Counted from the stretch's first letter, positions 11,003-23,498 are shown. The stretch: 64,000 nucleotides of DNA from Isoetes taiwanensis (GCA_021234155.1 JAJEKV010000010.1:21168833-21232832); one strand, 5' to 3'. Made by a program: numbers and translations. The notes: generated by a model from the sequence alone, not told the origin.

Positions 11003-11238
11003 GCACTTCAATCTAAAATCAGTCGATATGGAAAACAATGCGTTTAGGTCTTTATAGGTCATGCATCTTCCCGTCTAACACATGCATGTTGTAAAGTAAA
11101 AATTTTCAAAAATGACAAGTGTAGGTTAGAAATGGCATTTAAGAACGGGAATCATCCCCTTCGATTTCAGCATTTAAAATTCCTATGTAGCTCCTCCAAA
11201 CTTTGCATATACGCTTATTCAAAGTGAAAAAATCCAAA
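11003..11238 (+). repeat. 235-bp direct repeat, right copy
   Basis: Second copy of the 9873-10110 unit. The 890 bp between the copies contain no transposon gene and only short frames. Confidence 0.75.
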
Positions 11239-12460
11239 GTATAACGCGTATCAAGCTGCAATATTCACTGGCCATAACAGTAATGGGTTTGAGTTAGAAC
11301 ATCACAGTATTGATTAAAACAAATTTAACGCCCCAGCAGAGCTATTTTGACGTGAGGGTTTTGAGTAGTCAAGATGGTCAAATTAGTGGGGCTAGATGTA
11401 CTATCCTTATGGGTCAACAAGAGGTACCTACTGCTCTCCATAAGAATAGCTTAAATCAAAATTTATCTTTATCAGCGGTACAAGACTTTAAAGAGTAGAA
11501 TTCTCAAAATAGAATGTGCCTACCCCAACCCTTGTGCAGCATTTCATTAGTTAACTATAGAATAATAAATGACCAAGCACTAAGCAATGCCCATGCACAC
11601 CAATGTTGCGCCCAGTGCAAGGTGAAGGGAGCATAAGCACCTAGGCAAATTGACAAGGACAGTGGCAACAGAAATATGCATGCAGCCAGCACTATCAGGA
11701 GATGCCTAATTCGCAATGCCACCATGAACGCTGCAGCTGCTAAATCCAATAATGTGTCCACTATTAAACGAAATAAAAAGCTAAGATCCCATTTCTATGA
11801 AGAACAAAAGGCTAATATCTAGACAAAGAGAAACCCCTATGAATCTAGGCATAAACTACCTTCAGATGAGCTTATTGATAAGTCAAAATATGATATCAAT
11901 GACTTTACTGTATGGTCAGGTACTAACTATGACAGTTCTCCATTCCTGTCGGGACTCATAAAGTTGATCTTAGATGGAGTACCAGTGCGCACCTACAGTG
12001 CTCTTTAGCTCACTTGCAGCTTTACTGCAAATCATAGTACCATATATATTTTCTTTCACAATTAAATCAGAACATCTTGAAAAGTACACTCTGTTTATGA
12101 CTTCGTTATTTGTGGTGGATGTAATTAAGTGCTATTAAGGTTTTCACGTTACAATTATCAGACTAAACATTAAGTATACGAGGAGGCAGAACAGGAAGTA
12201 CAAACTAAATTATATAGGATCACTCCTTATAGATCTTTTATCGCGAAGGAACTCTGTGCCTCCACAACTAATACAAGTAGATAGCCTGCAAAGCACATGC
12301 AAGTGAATGCCTCCAAAACAGAAAATTTCAGAGGATTTAAGGTGATAAAATTGTGATAGGCACTAAGGCTTATATGTGGCCTCAATATCAGGATGAGTCA
12401 GACATCATATTCAGGGCAGTTCATGGGAAATGGACTGCTGTGGCAAGTATTTGTGCTCCA
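11239..12460. other. No recognisable gene
   Basis: Scattered frames of 60-70 codons show no motif and no splice structure that joins them. Nothing is supported here. Confidence 0.4.
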
Positions 12461-12639
12461 ATATCTAGCTTCTATATGACTGTAACAATAAGAGCACTTT
12501 TATATGCTAGATGACTGTAGCCAGTAACAACAGTCAAATATTCACCATGCATGAAAGTAAACAAAACTTGCTCGATAGCAGCGGGCACATGCATATCCAA
12601 TGAACCAATAAATGAGATGCTACAGAATAAACTTACATT

Positions 12640-13810
12640 TCCGGGTACTCTCTCTTCTGCAATCAAATCTTCTCCATACTCCTTATATGTTCCTTTCTCC
12701 AAGATGTTTTAATAGTAATTGCAGATAGATACTGATAGATACTTTCTATACACCAAGATAAAAAAGTAGTTAGTTAAACGAAAGACTTATGCATTAAAAT
12801 TGCTATAGGTTCTTACTTAGTCTGCCTCGATGCCAGCAAATCCATGTCGTCCCCATCTTTACTTTTCCTCTTCCCCATCTTTATTTTTTCTTGCAGCAGC
12901 TGCTCGCTTCTGCTGGTCATGATTCTTCTTTTTGTTAAACTGAAACCTCTCCCAAACTGCAGGCTTAATGTGACAGGAGATATCTTCAGCATCCTTTTGT
13001 ACAAGGCTCTCCTATACAAAGTGATCAATAAGGACACAACTATTAAACAAGATAAATAGTTACTACTTACTTCCAGTGATTGAATATATGTCATAACATT
13101 TCACTTACTTTTGCCCCTTTACCATATCATGCTTCCATATGGTCCACCATTTTTTCCTTAGTGCTTTGTGATATATGTCTCCAGTCCTTGTCAATATCAG
13201 TACAGCATTGTTTTACAGCAAGACCAAGGAATGTCCTCCACTCTTGACCATTACAATCAAATGTACACTACCTCCTGCAACCATAGTGACATACAATAAA
13301 ATAAAAATTATAAGCAGCCCATAATATACAAAATCAAACAAGAATATAAACAGAATGCATAAATCAAACAACCTGATGTTTCTTGGAAAATCTTGTAAGC
13401 GTCAAGTTTTCATCCTCGTCCGATTCCTCGTCATCCTGTATAACCTCATTTTCTTCTTCGTCTCCATCAATGTTGGTAACATTGATAAACTTTACACTGC
13501 AACACTCGAGTCAGTTGCTTCATTAATTAGAAGGAAAATTAAATCATTCCAACACATCAAACCATGTAACTCTAGTACTATACCTTGATCTAACCCTTTT
13601 AAAAGAGCTTCCGCCTTGCTTATAACTAAGGGCTTTTGTTGCTGGTGTGATAAGCTGAAGCTGCTTCTCTATCACAGGCTTGAACTTCTCCAATTCATCT
13701 TGCTGCAATCCCCCAATCATGTCAAATTAGTGGAGGCGTCTTCGGTGGTCTCTTGTCTACCTCTGGGAGCTACCTCCTCCCTTCTTGGAACTTTTGCTTG
13801 GAGCCACTAA
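12640..13810 (-). pseudogene. Decayed plant transposase-like gene (Ptta/En/Spm type)
   Basis: Coding-like blocks on the minus strand read in order. 13810-13590 (IGGLQQDELEKFKPVIEKQL... then SYKQGGSSFKRVRSR). 13500-13370 (VKFINVTNIDGDEEENEVIQ, then a run of Asp/Glu). 13268-13105 (WRTFLGLAVKQCCTDIDKDW then a stop and YGKGAK). 13020-12850 (IKPAVWERFQFNKKKNHDQQ...). 12705-12640 (LEKGTYKEYGEDLIAEERVP). Donor sites GTAAGT follow the third and last blocks. The W-F-K-C pattern followed by a basic Asn/Lys-rich helix resembles the C-terminal region of plant Ptta/En/Spm transposase families, where it is linked to DNA binding, but this rests on pattern memory. An in-frame TGA (from a likely CGA) breaks block three, and frame changes occur near 13740. 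A host gene of unknown function is the alternative. Confidence 0.4.
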
Positions 13811-14374
13811 AGAGGATAAAAGCAGCAAATAAGTCATGTAGGCAAACAAACAAAAGGCAAAAATCAAACATATGCGATACACATGCTACCAAACCTGAAA
13901 GTGTAGACAAAGGAATTATCAACACATGCATCCCCTGTTCCTTCTACACTTATATCTAATCATTTTTGGAAACAGCACTCATTGTTATGAAAATTACGTT
14001 TAACTTAAGTCAACTTTAAACCATGATTATGCCCCTTTATTTGAATATTCATTCCCTAAATGACTGTTCAGACCTGTGATTCCATGATGTCAAATTGTAC
14101 AAATACTTAATAGCATGTTCTTTATCTACCTGCAACAGTCAGTTCATACCAAAAACCACGACCACCTCCACCTGTACACTAGCATTAATGCCCATGGACC
14201 TTTCTACATCATACCTTTTCCTAGATTTTCAAGCAATCAGTGTATCTATAAGATTACCCCAGCATCTACCCCTTTCCACTATAATCCATCACGACAACAA
14301 ACGACGCTTTTATCTTTAAATAAACAATCTGTTACTGTCTACGTAAGTTAATCCTTCACAAACAGAATCTTGTG

Positions 14375-14410
14375 AAGCATAAGCATTCCTTCAAGCATAA
14401 GCATTCCTTC
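14375..14410. repeat. 18-bp tandem duplication
   Basis: AAGCATAAGCATTCCTTC occurs twice in succession. The surrounding 13.8-15.2 kb shows no further convincing exon. Confidence 0.85.
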
Positions 14411-15249
14411 TGCACAAATACTGCAAAATCCTATCAAAAGCAGCATGTAAGCAACAAGGAGCCACGTTTCCATCACCTGCTTATTACTTCACTGCGGTCA
14501 GAGGAAATCATTTGAAACTTATCAAAATGTGTGCAGGAATTTGAAAACTTGAGACAATCTGAGGCTCTCTCAACTAGGATAAATTCCAAACAACTAGTTC
14601 CACATTTTTAACATCCTTTATAGGCTTCTCAAAAGTCCTACATTCTAGACAGTAGAAGACAATTACAAATAGGAAGTCAAAATAGCAAGCCAAAGAAGAT
14701 CATATTTAATGTTCCTCTGGTTCTTCTAAATTACCACTTACTTCTAATCATTTTCAAGAATATCTAGACGAAGAACAAGGGAGACAGGGAGGCAGGTGAG
14801 GCAGGTTCTATTATCGTCTTCATCTTCCTGGCAATGCGAACCCTTCAAAAACTCAAAAAAGCTCTTTGCAGCAGTTCACTGTGCCAAACGAATGGCAGCA
14901 ACTTCTTGCTCTTCTAGAGAAGGCATTCTTGCTGCTGTGCAGATGCTATTCCCCAATTCAAGCTAAAATCTTGCACTGGAAATCCCCACTTGGCATTTTC
15001 GTCTGTCATTATTGGATCAAATGCAGGCCATATAGTCAAGCGCTGTAAGCACATACTAGATTTTCATGTCGCTCCGAGCTTAAGCTGCCGCTCTCCATCT
15101 TGATTTTTTGGGTTCCCTTGAATACAAAGATTAAAAGCGAAATGAAGCTGTACCTCCTAAGATCGTAACGCGGATGCTCGATTGCTCTCCTAATCGCCAG
15201 CAGAGACCTGGCGCCAAGAACTGCTCGAGGCCGCGAAAATGTAAGTTTT

Positions 15250-17285
15250 TTTTAAAAAAAAAGTACGAAAAATCGCACCAGAAGACTTTAGCAAGGTACT
15301 AGTAAGAGTGCCCAGCGTTGCTGGGGTTAGTTTGGAACCTTTAAAGTTATAAGTGAACAATGAGAAGATGGTATAGTAATAACTCTCCAGTTCAAAAGGT
15401 GCCTTTTGTTTTAATTAATTTTTTTACATTTCGGGGATAGGGAATCTTGGCATTTTCAATAAAAAGCATATAAATTTTCATCTCCAAAGTTCATGGAAAT
15501 TCTATATTGCTTCTATACACAATCATACTACATGGATCTTCATTCTTATGCCATAAATGAACTTGTGTAGCCCTTTCACCTTCAAAGCAATCATGGTGTT
15601 CGTGTGGTTCAAAATTCCCTCTCCTAAAACTATAGAATCCTATCTTTCTTCATGCATTCTTCTAAATGTTGTCTTGTTGAGCTCATTTCTTTTTGTAACC
15701 TTCTTGTAATTCTTTAGTAGCTTGGGATAAATGTTACCTTGTTGGGCTCAATTCTTCTTGTAACTTCTTATGATCGTTTAGTAGCTTGGAAAATTGTAAA
15801 TCATTATGTAATAAGAGTATTATTGCACCGAATATTACTCCTCATATTATCCCTTGTTTCTGCTCTCTATTGTTTCTCCTATCCACAATTGGCAATTTGT
15901 AGCTATCGAACATGAAGCAATATTTGTGCTTATCTGCCTTGCACCATGTGCCGTCGTTTTTTTCTTTTCCTTAAAGGATTTGTTGCCATTTTGTATATTA
16001 TGCATTGTATGTAAAGGTGAGCATTTAGACCTTTGGAAACAATAATTCCAATAGACATCCATATTGAGAATGAAAATGACAGCTCCAATGATTGAAAAAT
16101 TATTGTTTCCCAAATCTCTGCCAATAATACATAACATCTCAGACACCTTTGCCACAACTATATCAAAAGCTATTGCTATACCAATATCTGCCTGTTTGAG
16201 ATATGCTTTGCAGGTTGCGAGTCGAAACAAAAAATGTTCAAGCTATCAGTCGTCGAAAGCTTGAAATTTTTGTTCTCAATTGTTGCTAATCTGTACATGT
16301 TCTTGCAAGGACTGCAATTGCTTGAGACTTGCCTCAATGGAATTATAACATGTTTCTGGAAGAGACTTGAAACTTCCATTGGAACACTGCCGCTCAACCT
16401 CCATTGCACATGTTGTGCGTGTAAATATCTCTATTTTGTGTGTTTTCCTGTCAGCAGATACTGAGGATCAACACATCACAATGGATGGTATAGAAATATC
16501 ACTATGACACTAAGATTGATAACGTTGTTGGCAAAGACGCTATCTCATGTTGCATCTTCACAACAAAATGGCTGCATGAGCTGATGTGCTCAAATCATCA
16601 ATCCCATAGCAGAATCAATGTTGTCTGCAATGCAGGATATAATCATTGATTTGTCAAAAGAAAATCTTACCCAATAAACAGCTGTTGCAGCAAAATTTAA
16701 TAGCTATGTGGCAGGGATGTGCAATGATCGTGATTGTTAAGCCTTTAGGATTCAGCATATTGAAGTTTTCAATGTTTTATTTTTGTAGCTACGATTATAC
16801 AGGAGAAAATATTGTAATGATCACATTGCAATGACCATGCTCAGAGGTTATTAACATGTGTGTTAAGTGCACTCTTAACCATTAGGATCTTAGCATATTG
16901 AAGTGCTCAATCTTGTTTTTGTATCTTATGATTGTTATCGTGACATTTTTAAGTCTCCATGGTCCCAAATGATCACGGAAATGAATCATGGAAAGGATTT
17001 TTAGCAGTCAACCATATACGTATTGTTGTCTTATTTATTTTTTTGTTTTAATTGCTGAGGTAAGAACTGGAATTTCAATGTTTTCTGTGCTCCTCAACTT
17101 TGGTTTAAAAACATAGTTTAGAATCTTCAAATATATTATGATTATGTAGAGATGTGATGACTTTACATTTGTAGTGTTTTTTGTTGTATAGAACAAATTA
17201 GGATAACCTATACAGTTTGATAGTAAAACTAATCATATTGTCTTCTTTGCAGACTACACAGATCGAGTAAATTACAAATGATTTC
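15250..17285. other. No recognisable gene; shared short motif after A-tract
   Basis: After an A-run at about 15260 comes GCACCAGAAGACTTTAGCAAGGTA (15276-15299), which recurs after the long A-run at 56877 as CACCAGAAGGCTTTAACAAG. Overlapping frames on the minus strand at 15847-16409 are long for this AT-rich region but match no family that I recognise. Nothing firm is called. Confidence 0.3.
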
Positions 17286-17290
17286 TAAAC

Positions 17291-17860
17291 ATGGATTCTT
17301 TTCTCTTCACTTCTAAGTTAGTCACCAATGAAGGACATCTAGATATGCTACGTAATCAGATTTCTGATGGAATTTTAGATGCTTGTTTAGAGCAAGATCC
17401 AAAAGCAGGGTTGCATGTGAAACTTGTCGAAAATCAAACATAATAATACTATTTGGTGAGATCACAACCAAGGCTAAGATTGGTGGGAACTTCATTAAGT
17501 CTGCTGAAGAAATTGGAGCAGGTGATCAGGGCCACATGTTTGGCTATGCAAAAGATGAAACACCAGTGTAAATGCCCTTGAGTCATGTCGTGGCTATGAA
17601 ATTAGGCATGAGGATTTCTCTCAGTGTAGAAAAGATGGACCTTGAAATGGGTGCATCTTGATGGCAAAACTTAAGTAAAAGTTCAATATGAAAATGAAAG
17701 GGCAATGATACAAATCTCATTTCCATACAACATACAACATGATGAGCATGTTACTCAGGACCAAATGGTTGCAGACATAAGAGACCACGTTTTCTCCATG
17801 GTTATACGTGATAAGTACATGGATCTTCTTGAACTTGTCTTTCTGCTATGAGCATCACAT
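17291..17860 (+). pseudogene. S-adenosylmethionine synthetase retro-/duplicated pseudogene
   Basis: The start reads [16 protein letters not shown](L)[17 protein letters not shown], matching the N-terminus of plant SAM synthetase (ATP + methionine to SAM). Next come [11 protein letters not shown] and [11 protein letters not shown], then a jump to [20 protein letters not shown], one of the most conserved SAMS signatures. Compared with the family, about 50 residues between the ITTKA and EEIGAGDQG blocks are missing. A frame change separates EQDP from RVACET, and a TAA follows DETPV; beyond it PLSHVV(A)MKLG and later fragments can still be traced to about 17860. The usual enzyme is about 390 residues. 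The coding part has no introns, but plant SAMS coding regions are normally intronless, so retroposition is not proven. Confidence 0.9.
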
Positions 17861-18300
17861 TTTAGAATAAAAAAAGCACAACTTTAGAGGTGTAGCTAAG
17901 AATTTTACCTTGGAAATTTAGATAGATAGATAGGTAGATATAACACATTTGAGCCCAAAGCTTCCATGCTCTGCAAAGCACAGCAGCATAATTCAAAGCT
18001 CAAAATTCCTGTTGATGTTGTAAGTTCTGGAAAGAGAGCAGTTAAACTAAATTGCTTGCACAGCTAACTATTATTCCAGCTCTTACCGCAAGATAATAGG
18101 GCTTTATATGCTCTGCTCGGTTGGCTTCAGAGATATCTGACGCTGTTAATTGTTTGAACAAAACCATCAGCACCTTGCTCTATAAAGATTTACAATACCT
18201 ACAACATAAGAAAACTGTATCAGATCAAGTGCCAGGACCTCCATTTTTGCACTTTCTATTCACTTAGGCGCCTGTTTGGGTGCTAAACCTCTCACTGAAA

Positions 18301-18500
18301 GCGTAATAACAAATATCAAGCTCACCTTTCGAAGCTAATCTCTGCAAGAGAATGCCGGATTTGCTAGGGTTCGATGGTCTGCTAGGAGGAACAAAGACAT
18401 AAATACTAAACCTCTGCTGAGCAGAATAACAAATATCAAGCTCACCTTTTGAAGCTAATGTCTGCAAGAGAATGCCGGATTTGCTAGGGTTCGACGGATT
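18301..18500. repeat. 120-bp tandem duplication
   Basis: ATAACAAATATCAAGCTCACCTTT... GAATGCCGGATTTGCTAGGG occurs at 18304 and again exactly 120 bp later at 18424, with a few differences. A related piece (TGCCGGATGCGCTAGGG, TGGTCTGCTAGGA) is present at about 24302-24340, beyond the copia insertion. Confidence 0.85.
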
Positions 18501-18584
18501 TCCTCGCAATGTGCACCAGGCTCAGGCTCAGCTTCCAGATGAGCAGATAATCCCGAGGCTTTTACAGATTATACAGTTTCCATA

Positions 18585-18884
18585 ATGGCAATGAGCACAT
18601 ATGCCAGATTACTTGCTAGAGATCTCTGCAAGAACGAAATAATAATGGAAAAGAGGGTCTATGTAAACTGCATGTGCCCTAGATATACGGCCACAAATAT
18701 GTCAAGGGATGTGGGGCATCCTGCAGAGATTGGTGCAGGCAGACACTGCAGTTTGGCTGGCATTGCAGCATCCTAGTGAGAATGGAAAATTTTTTGTTCG
18801 AAGGAAAGACGTGGGTTTTATGCATATTCCAGGTGTTCTGTTTGATAAATGGGCTTGGTTTGCAGAGGACGTCAAAGACATGCT
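18585..18884 (+). pseudogene. Short-chain dehydrogenase/reductase 3' exon fragment
   Basis: The translation MSTYARLLARDL... VYVNCMCPRYTATNMS... GHPAEIGA, then in another frame DTAVWLALQHPSENGKFFVR and RKDVGF, matches the end of plant NADPH-dependent SDRs of the neomenthol/salutaridine reductase type (cofactor-binding fold; the CMCPG(Y/F)xxT block lies after the catalytic Tyr). The frame change falls at GCAGGCAG (about 18733-18740), which looks like a 4-bp duplication. The catalytic YxxxK motif is not present and upstream exons are not found. The copia element has inserted just downstream of the last conserved residues. Confidence 0.8.
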
Positions 18885-19091
18885 TGTTGGACGTCATAAA
18901 CAAGAGTTGACACCTGTTGGTTGTCTTTTACAGTTCCTTAGATTTAGGGATCAGAAATAGTTACGGAGCTATCTAAGGAAGTTGTTGGAGACGGTGTAAT
19001 GCTATCTTTAGCACCGTCCTGTGGTGTATAACAGTCTGATATCTTTAATGGAAAAGAAGCTTCGTTGGTTTCGTTCTTTGAATTGTTAATA
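18885..19091 (+). repeat. 5' LTR of copia element
   Basis: 207 bp starting TGTTGGACGTCATAAAC and ending TTTGAATTGTTAATA. No difference from the 3' LTR was found on reading both. The right end is TA rather than the canonical CA. Confidence 0.95.
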
Positions 19092-19104
19092 TGGTATCAG
19101 AGCG
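19092..19104 (+). other. Primer-binding site (initiator tRNA-Met)
   Basis: TGGTATCAGAGCG directly abuts the 5' LTR. It is the complement of the 3' end of plant initiator tRNA-Met, the standard copia primer. Confidence 0.93.
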
Positions 19105-20245
19105 GGACGATTCCGGTGAACACGTAAACGCCTTAAGATTGAGCCGCAATGGGAAAGATAGAAAGGTTGTCACATGCCAACGCCTTCTATTGGTTCATAA
19201 AGGTGAGAGGCAAACTTGCGAGAGAAGGGACTCGCATATTGTCTCGGGAGATGAACCAAGGCCCGTGGATACCGGATGTGAAGCCTACAGCTCCAACGGC
19301 GGCTCATTGTCAAAGGAACGACATCTTCCGAGGGGAGTGAGGTAGGACTTAAGAAAGTCGGGTAGAAAGACAAGCAATCGCTCAAATGGCAAAGAAAGAG
19401 ATTGGGAAGCAAAGAATCGCATGATCGCATTTGGATGATACCATGATCGCCAAGTGGAGGTCATGGACAAAGTGCAAAGGAAGCTTGGGACCAGCCGTAT
19501 AATCTATAAGAAGAGACATTTTTCACAAACAAGCAAATTTGTATCTTTCGTAATCTTCACCACCAAGATGAAAGATTGCATGTCCGCAGAGTAGAGTACA
19601 TCTCTAAGATAAAGGCAGCTGCTCTTCAACTCAAAGGGATGGAGAAAGGGCTTGAGGATGACCTCATTGTTGGAGCATTGCTTCTTGGATTACCCACCTC
19701 TTACAATAATGTGAAAAACTTGATTGGCTCAAATTGAACATGTGCAGATTGAGTGGGCTTGTCACAGATTCTTATGGAAGAAGCCAATCAAGCCGAGGTA
19801 AAAGGATGGGGAATAAAGAAGGGCAAGCTTTTGTTGGCAAACAGAAAAGCGGGTGAAAGCAGAAATGTTTCAATTGCAATAAGTATGGGCATATTGCAAA
19901 AGACCGTCTGAACCGGATAAAAAGGAAAAGAAAGTCCAAGCCATCGAGAAAGAAGAATCAAAGAAGAAGAAGGGGCACCATGGGCACAAAGCCTCAAAGG
20001 CAAGCGAGTCTAGTGGATCTGATCACAAACTTTCGGCGGTGACTCTATGGTATCTCATTACGAGCCTTCATGGCTGAAAAAGAAGAGTCTCATAACAAAT
20101 CCAAATGGAGATTTCGTGCGCGACAATTGGGTAGATAAAATTGTAATGCTTTGGTGGAAGCTCATTGCTTATTTGTATTCCCGATTGTGGAAGATGACCC
20201 ATGGGATGCTAGAGCGTCCAGCTTTGTTGCAAATCTTCATGGCTC

Positions 20246-20452
20246 TTGGTACTTAGATTCGGTGCCGCTGACCATATGACCAATAGAAGAGATCTGTTTG
20301 AACAGTTTGAAGCTGTGCCTGGCAATCATAGGGTCAAGATTGGAAAAGGAATGCTAAACATAAAGGGGATTGGGACAGTAGGACTGAAGGTGTCTACAAG
20401 CAAAATCCTGCTCGAAAAAACTCTGTTTGTACCTGATCTGAAGCCAATCTGA
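20246..20452 (+). pseudogene. copia protease region
   Basis: Reads GAADHMTNRRDLFEQFEAVP and then the downstream strand of the retroviral-type aspartic protease, ending FVPDLK. The catalytic D-S/T-G is split: LDS is in the frame before, GAADHM in this one, because one G is missing at about 20253. A further one-base shift at about 20444 separates it from the integrase frame. Confidence 0.8.
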
Positions 20453-20466
20453 TATCAATCTCTAAA

Positions 20467-21108
20467 ATGGATGATGCCAACTTGTATGCAACTTTCGGTG
20501 GTGGAAAGTGCATCGTCAAGGATGGCCATAAGAGGGTTTTAGCCCAAGGAGAGAGGGAAGGAGGTCTGTATAGACTCAGCTGGTACAAAGAACAGTGCAC
20601 GGCGTTAAATGCAAGCTCATCCGATATAAACCAAGTATGGCATGAACGATTGGGACATGCAAACTTTCAGTTTATAAAGCAAATGAGACAGTTAAATTAT
20701 GTGAAAGGGCTTCCAAAGATCAGACCACCCTCTGGACTTTGTGAGGGATGTGTATTAGGCAAATTGAGCAGGAAGGCATACAAGAAACAGCCTGCTACAC
20801 GAGCCAGCCAACCCCTTGATCTAGTCCACATGGATATTTGGGGTCCAGCTAGAGTCACCTCCATGGGAGGCTCCAGGTACTTTCTCTTGTTGATTGATGA
20901 TTGTACTAGAAAGAATTGGGTCTATTTTCTTGCATACAAGTCTGAGACATTTGAGTTCTTTAAACAATGGAAGAGTTTAGTAGAAACTTTCAAAAGCAAG
21001 AAACTGAAAATGATCAGAACAGACCAAGGAGGTGAGTTCACAAGCAATGAGTTTGCAAAGATTTCTCCAAGAATGTGGTGTAATCCACGAAACCTCCATT
21101 GCACATGA
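20467..21108 (+). pseudogene. copia GAG-pre-integrase and integrase region
   Basis: Contains the zinc-binding HHCC module (VWHERLGHANFQFIKQM ... LCEGCVLGKLSR) and the start of the DDE catalytic core (LDLVHMDIWGP, LLIDDCTRKNWVYFL, RTDQGGEFTSNEF). The third acidic residue follows in another frame (GVVERKNRTVLECARAMI at about 21125-21180). The enzyme joins element cDNA to host DNA. Confidence 0.9.
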
Positions 21109-21697
21109 GCACCAACAAAACGGGGTTGTGGAAAGGAAGAATCGGACTGTGCTCGAATGTGCTAGAGCCATGATTCTATCCAAAGGAATTGAATTTAAGT
21201 TTTAACAGGCATTACACACAAAGTGTACATCATTAACCGAGTGCCAACTAAAGCACTAGCTGGATGTGTCCCAGAGGAGTCATGGACGGGAGAAAAACCA
21301 GATGTCACAAGCTTTAGAATTTTTGGGTGCCTGGCATATGCTCACCTCTGCAAGAGTGAACGGAAATCTGGAAAACTCTCTACAAGGGCAGTACCTTGTA
21401 TGTTTGTGGGATACTGCGACACCATGAAAGGGTATAAGCTTCCACGTGCGGCCGACTAGAAAAATGATAGTACGCAGGAGTGTGGTATTTGACGAAGGCA
21501 ATTTTAGCATTGGGCGTGGTGCGGCAGCCTCTCTAAACAGGGGATTCTCTCTCACCGCAAATGTAAGCGCTTATGGATGACAAAGACTAGTGATTCGGTG
21601 GAAGATGACCAGCAAGATCTTCCTTGCGAAGAGTTTGAATTGCCTTCGAACCGTAATCAGGGCGTAATCAAGTGATGAAGAAAACACCGAACCACCT

Positions 21698-22602
21698 TTG
21701 AGGAGGTCCTCGCGTGCCGAAACACACAAAATAATCGATAAGATGCTTGACTATCTTAACAGCAAACGACCCAAGGGGTCTGCATTCATTGCACTGCATA
21801 GTAATGCTTCTATAGACGAACCGACCAGCTTTCATGAGGCCATGAAGAGTTCACAAAGGCACCTGTGGCAACAAGCTATGGATGAAGAGTATTCTTCCTT
21901 GCTGGAGAATAACACTTGGGAGCTTTGTAACCTGCCCAAAGGACGTAAATCCATTACATGCAAGTGGATCTACAAGTTAAAGTATGACGAACACAATGTC
22001 ATCTCTAAATATAAAGCAAGACTCGTGGCTAGGGGATGTTCACAAACTGCAGGGGTGGACTTTCAAGAGACATATGCCCCTCAGAAAGCACGCATGTCTT
22101 GATCGAATCGTTCTAGCACCGGCAAAAGACCATGAATTTGGACCTCCAAACAGATGGATGTAAAATCCGCATTCTTGCATGGTAAACTTGATGAGGAGGT
22201 CTACCTAAGGCAACCCCCGGATACATTTCTAAAGGATCTCAAGATAAAGTTTGCGTGCTCAAGAAAGCCATTTATGGGCTGAAGCAGTCTCCACGTTTGT
22301 GGTACAAAACAATTCATGCTTTCTTCACTAGCCATGGGTTCACTAGGAGTAATGCTGACTGGAACATATACACTAAAGCCCTTGGATCACACGTGATTTT
22401 TGTGGTGCTTTATGTTGATGATCTGATTTTGGCTGCTAACTCTTCTCTGCTTATGACACAGACAAAAGCATCCTTGGCAGCACGGTTCCACATGACAGAT
22501 CTGGGGCCATTGAAGTATTTCCTTGGCATACAAGTATTACATGATCCAAAGAAGCAGACTGTCATCATTCACCAAATCAAGGGGTTGAATCTCTTCTTCT
22601 AA
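21698..22602 (+). pseudogene. copia reverse transcriptase region
   Basis: Two frames (21698-22102 and 22255-22602) carry the copia RT. They show DEEYSSLLENNTWELCNLP, CKWIYKLKYDEHN.. [29 protein letters not shown] and the catalytic YVDDLILAANSS box, with LGPLKYFLGIQV after it. The finger and palm blocks between 22103 and 22254 are readable in the other frames with one-base shifts. Confidence 0.92.
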
Positions 22603-22610
22603 AATGCACC

Positions 22611-23345
22611 ATGACCAAGACAAGAGAGGTCAAGCACCCTTCAAGTTCAGGCATGGTTGATTCTGCTCAAAGCAATAAACAGAAAACGGGCTCTCTAATT
22701 GGCCCATCCTATCGGAGTATTGTGGGTTCATTAATGCACTTTATGGTTTCCACACGGCCTGATATAGCTGAAAGTGTGATCACCGTCGGCCCAAGACATG
22801 GAAAGTCCAGTCCTTCCCATTGGCAAGCCCCTCGAACGATATACTCCCAGATCTCCAAAGACACACCTCGATTGGGTATTTTGTATCAAGGTCAATCTGG
22901 TAATCATCCCCTTTGGAGGGATTTGTTGATGCCGATTATGCCGGGTGAAGCCAAAGACAGAAATCACGCCGAACTTCGCTTTTGTACGCAAGGGGAGTGA
23001 TCACCGGAGCAAGAGGGAAACGTAAAGCTACGCCAGTCGACATGTGAGTCGGAGTATATGGCTATTTGTGCAGCCGCAAAAGAAGCTATTTGGCTTCGGA
23101 GGTTGCTCACAGATCTTGGGATAGATCAAAAGATCAAGCATCGTTATCATGAATGACAATCGGGTCTTTGTAAGTCCGGGTCGAAATCCCAAAGAACTTT
23201 ACAAAAGCCAAGCATATAGAAGTACAATTCCATTTCACCCGAGAAAAGGTGGAGGAAGGAAAAATTCAAATCAAGCATCTTGGCACACACATGATGACAG
23301 CAGACATCCTGACCAAACCACTTGCTAGGAAAAGGTTTACTCAAT
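22611..23345 (+). pseudogene. copia RNase H region
   Basis: YRSIVGSLMHFMVSTRPDIA opens the connection/RNase H part. Across several frames come the ATCESEYMAICAAAKEAIWL-like block at about 23040-23100 and HTHMMTADILTKPL at about 23285-23325. All are recognisable copia C-terminal motifs. Several shifts interrupt it. Confidence 0.88.
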
Positions 23346-23490
23346 GTGTGGAAGAAATGGGCATGATCAAAGTCTGAACCAACTCTCTGTTCATCTTGAG
23401 GGGGAGTATTTTTTTCAGTTCTGCAAGTTTGTTTCAGTTTTCTTTTGTTTTGGAGTTATGCAGGTCTAGTTTGCAACAGTGTCAACTTTG

Positions 23491-23498
23491 AGGGGGAG
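23491..23498 (+). other. Polypurine tract
   Basis: AGGGGGAG immediately precedes the 3' LTR, the position of the plus-strand primer. An extra GAGGGGGAG is found at 23399-23407. Confidence 0.88.

Noticed and set aside
9873-11238. LTR pair of a short retrotransposon
   Set aside because: No TG/CA ends, no primer-binding site, no polypurine tract and no target duplication.
15847-16409. Overlapping minus-strand frames of 127 and 77 codons
   Set aside because: The segment ADIGIAIAFDIVVAKVSE faintly recalls P-type ATPases but lacks the catalytic and hinge motifs, and the rest does not fit; too weak to annotate.
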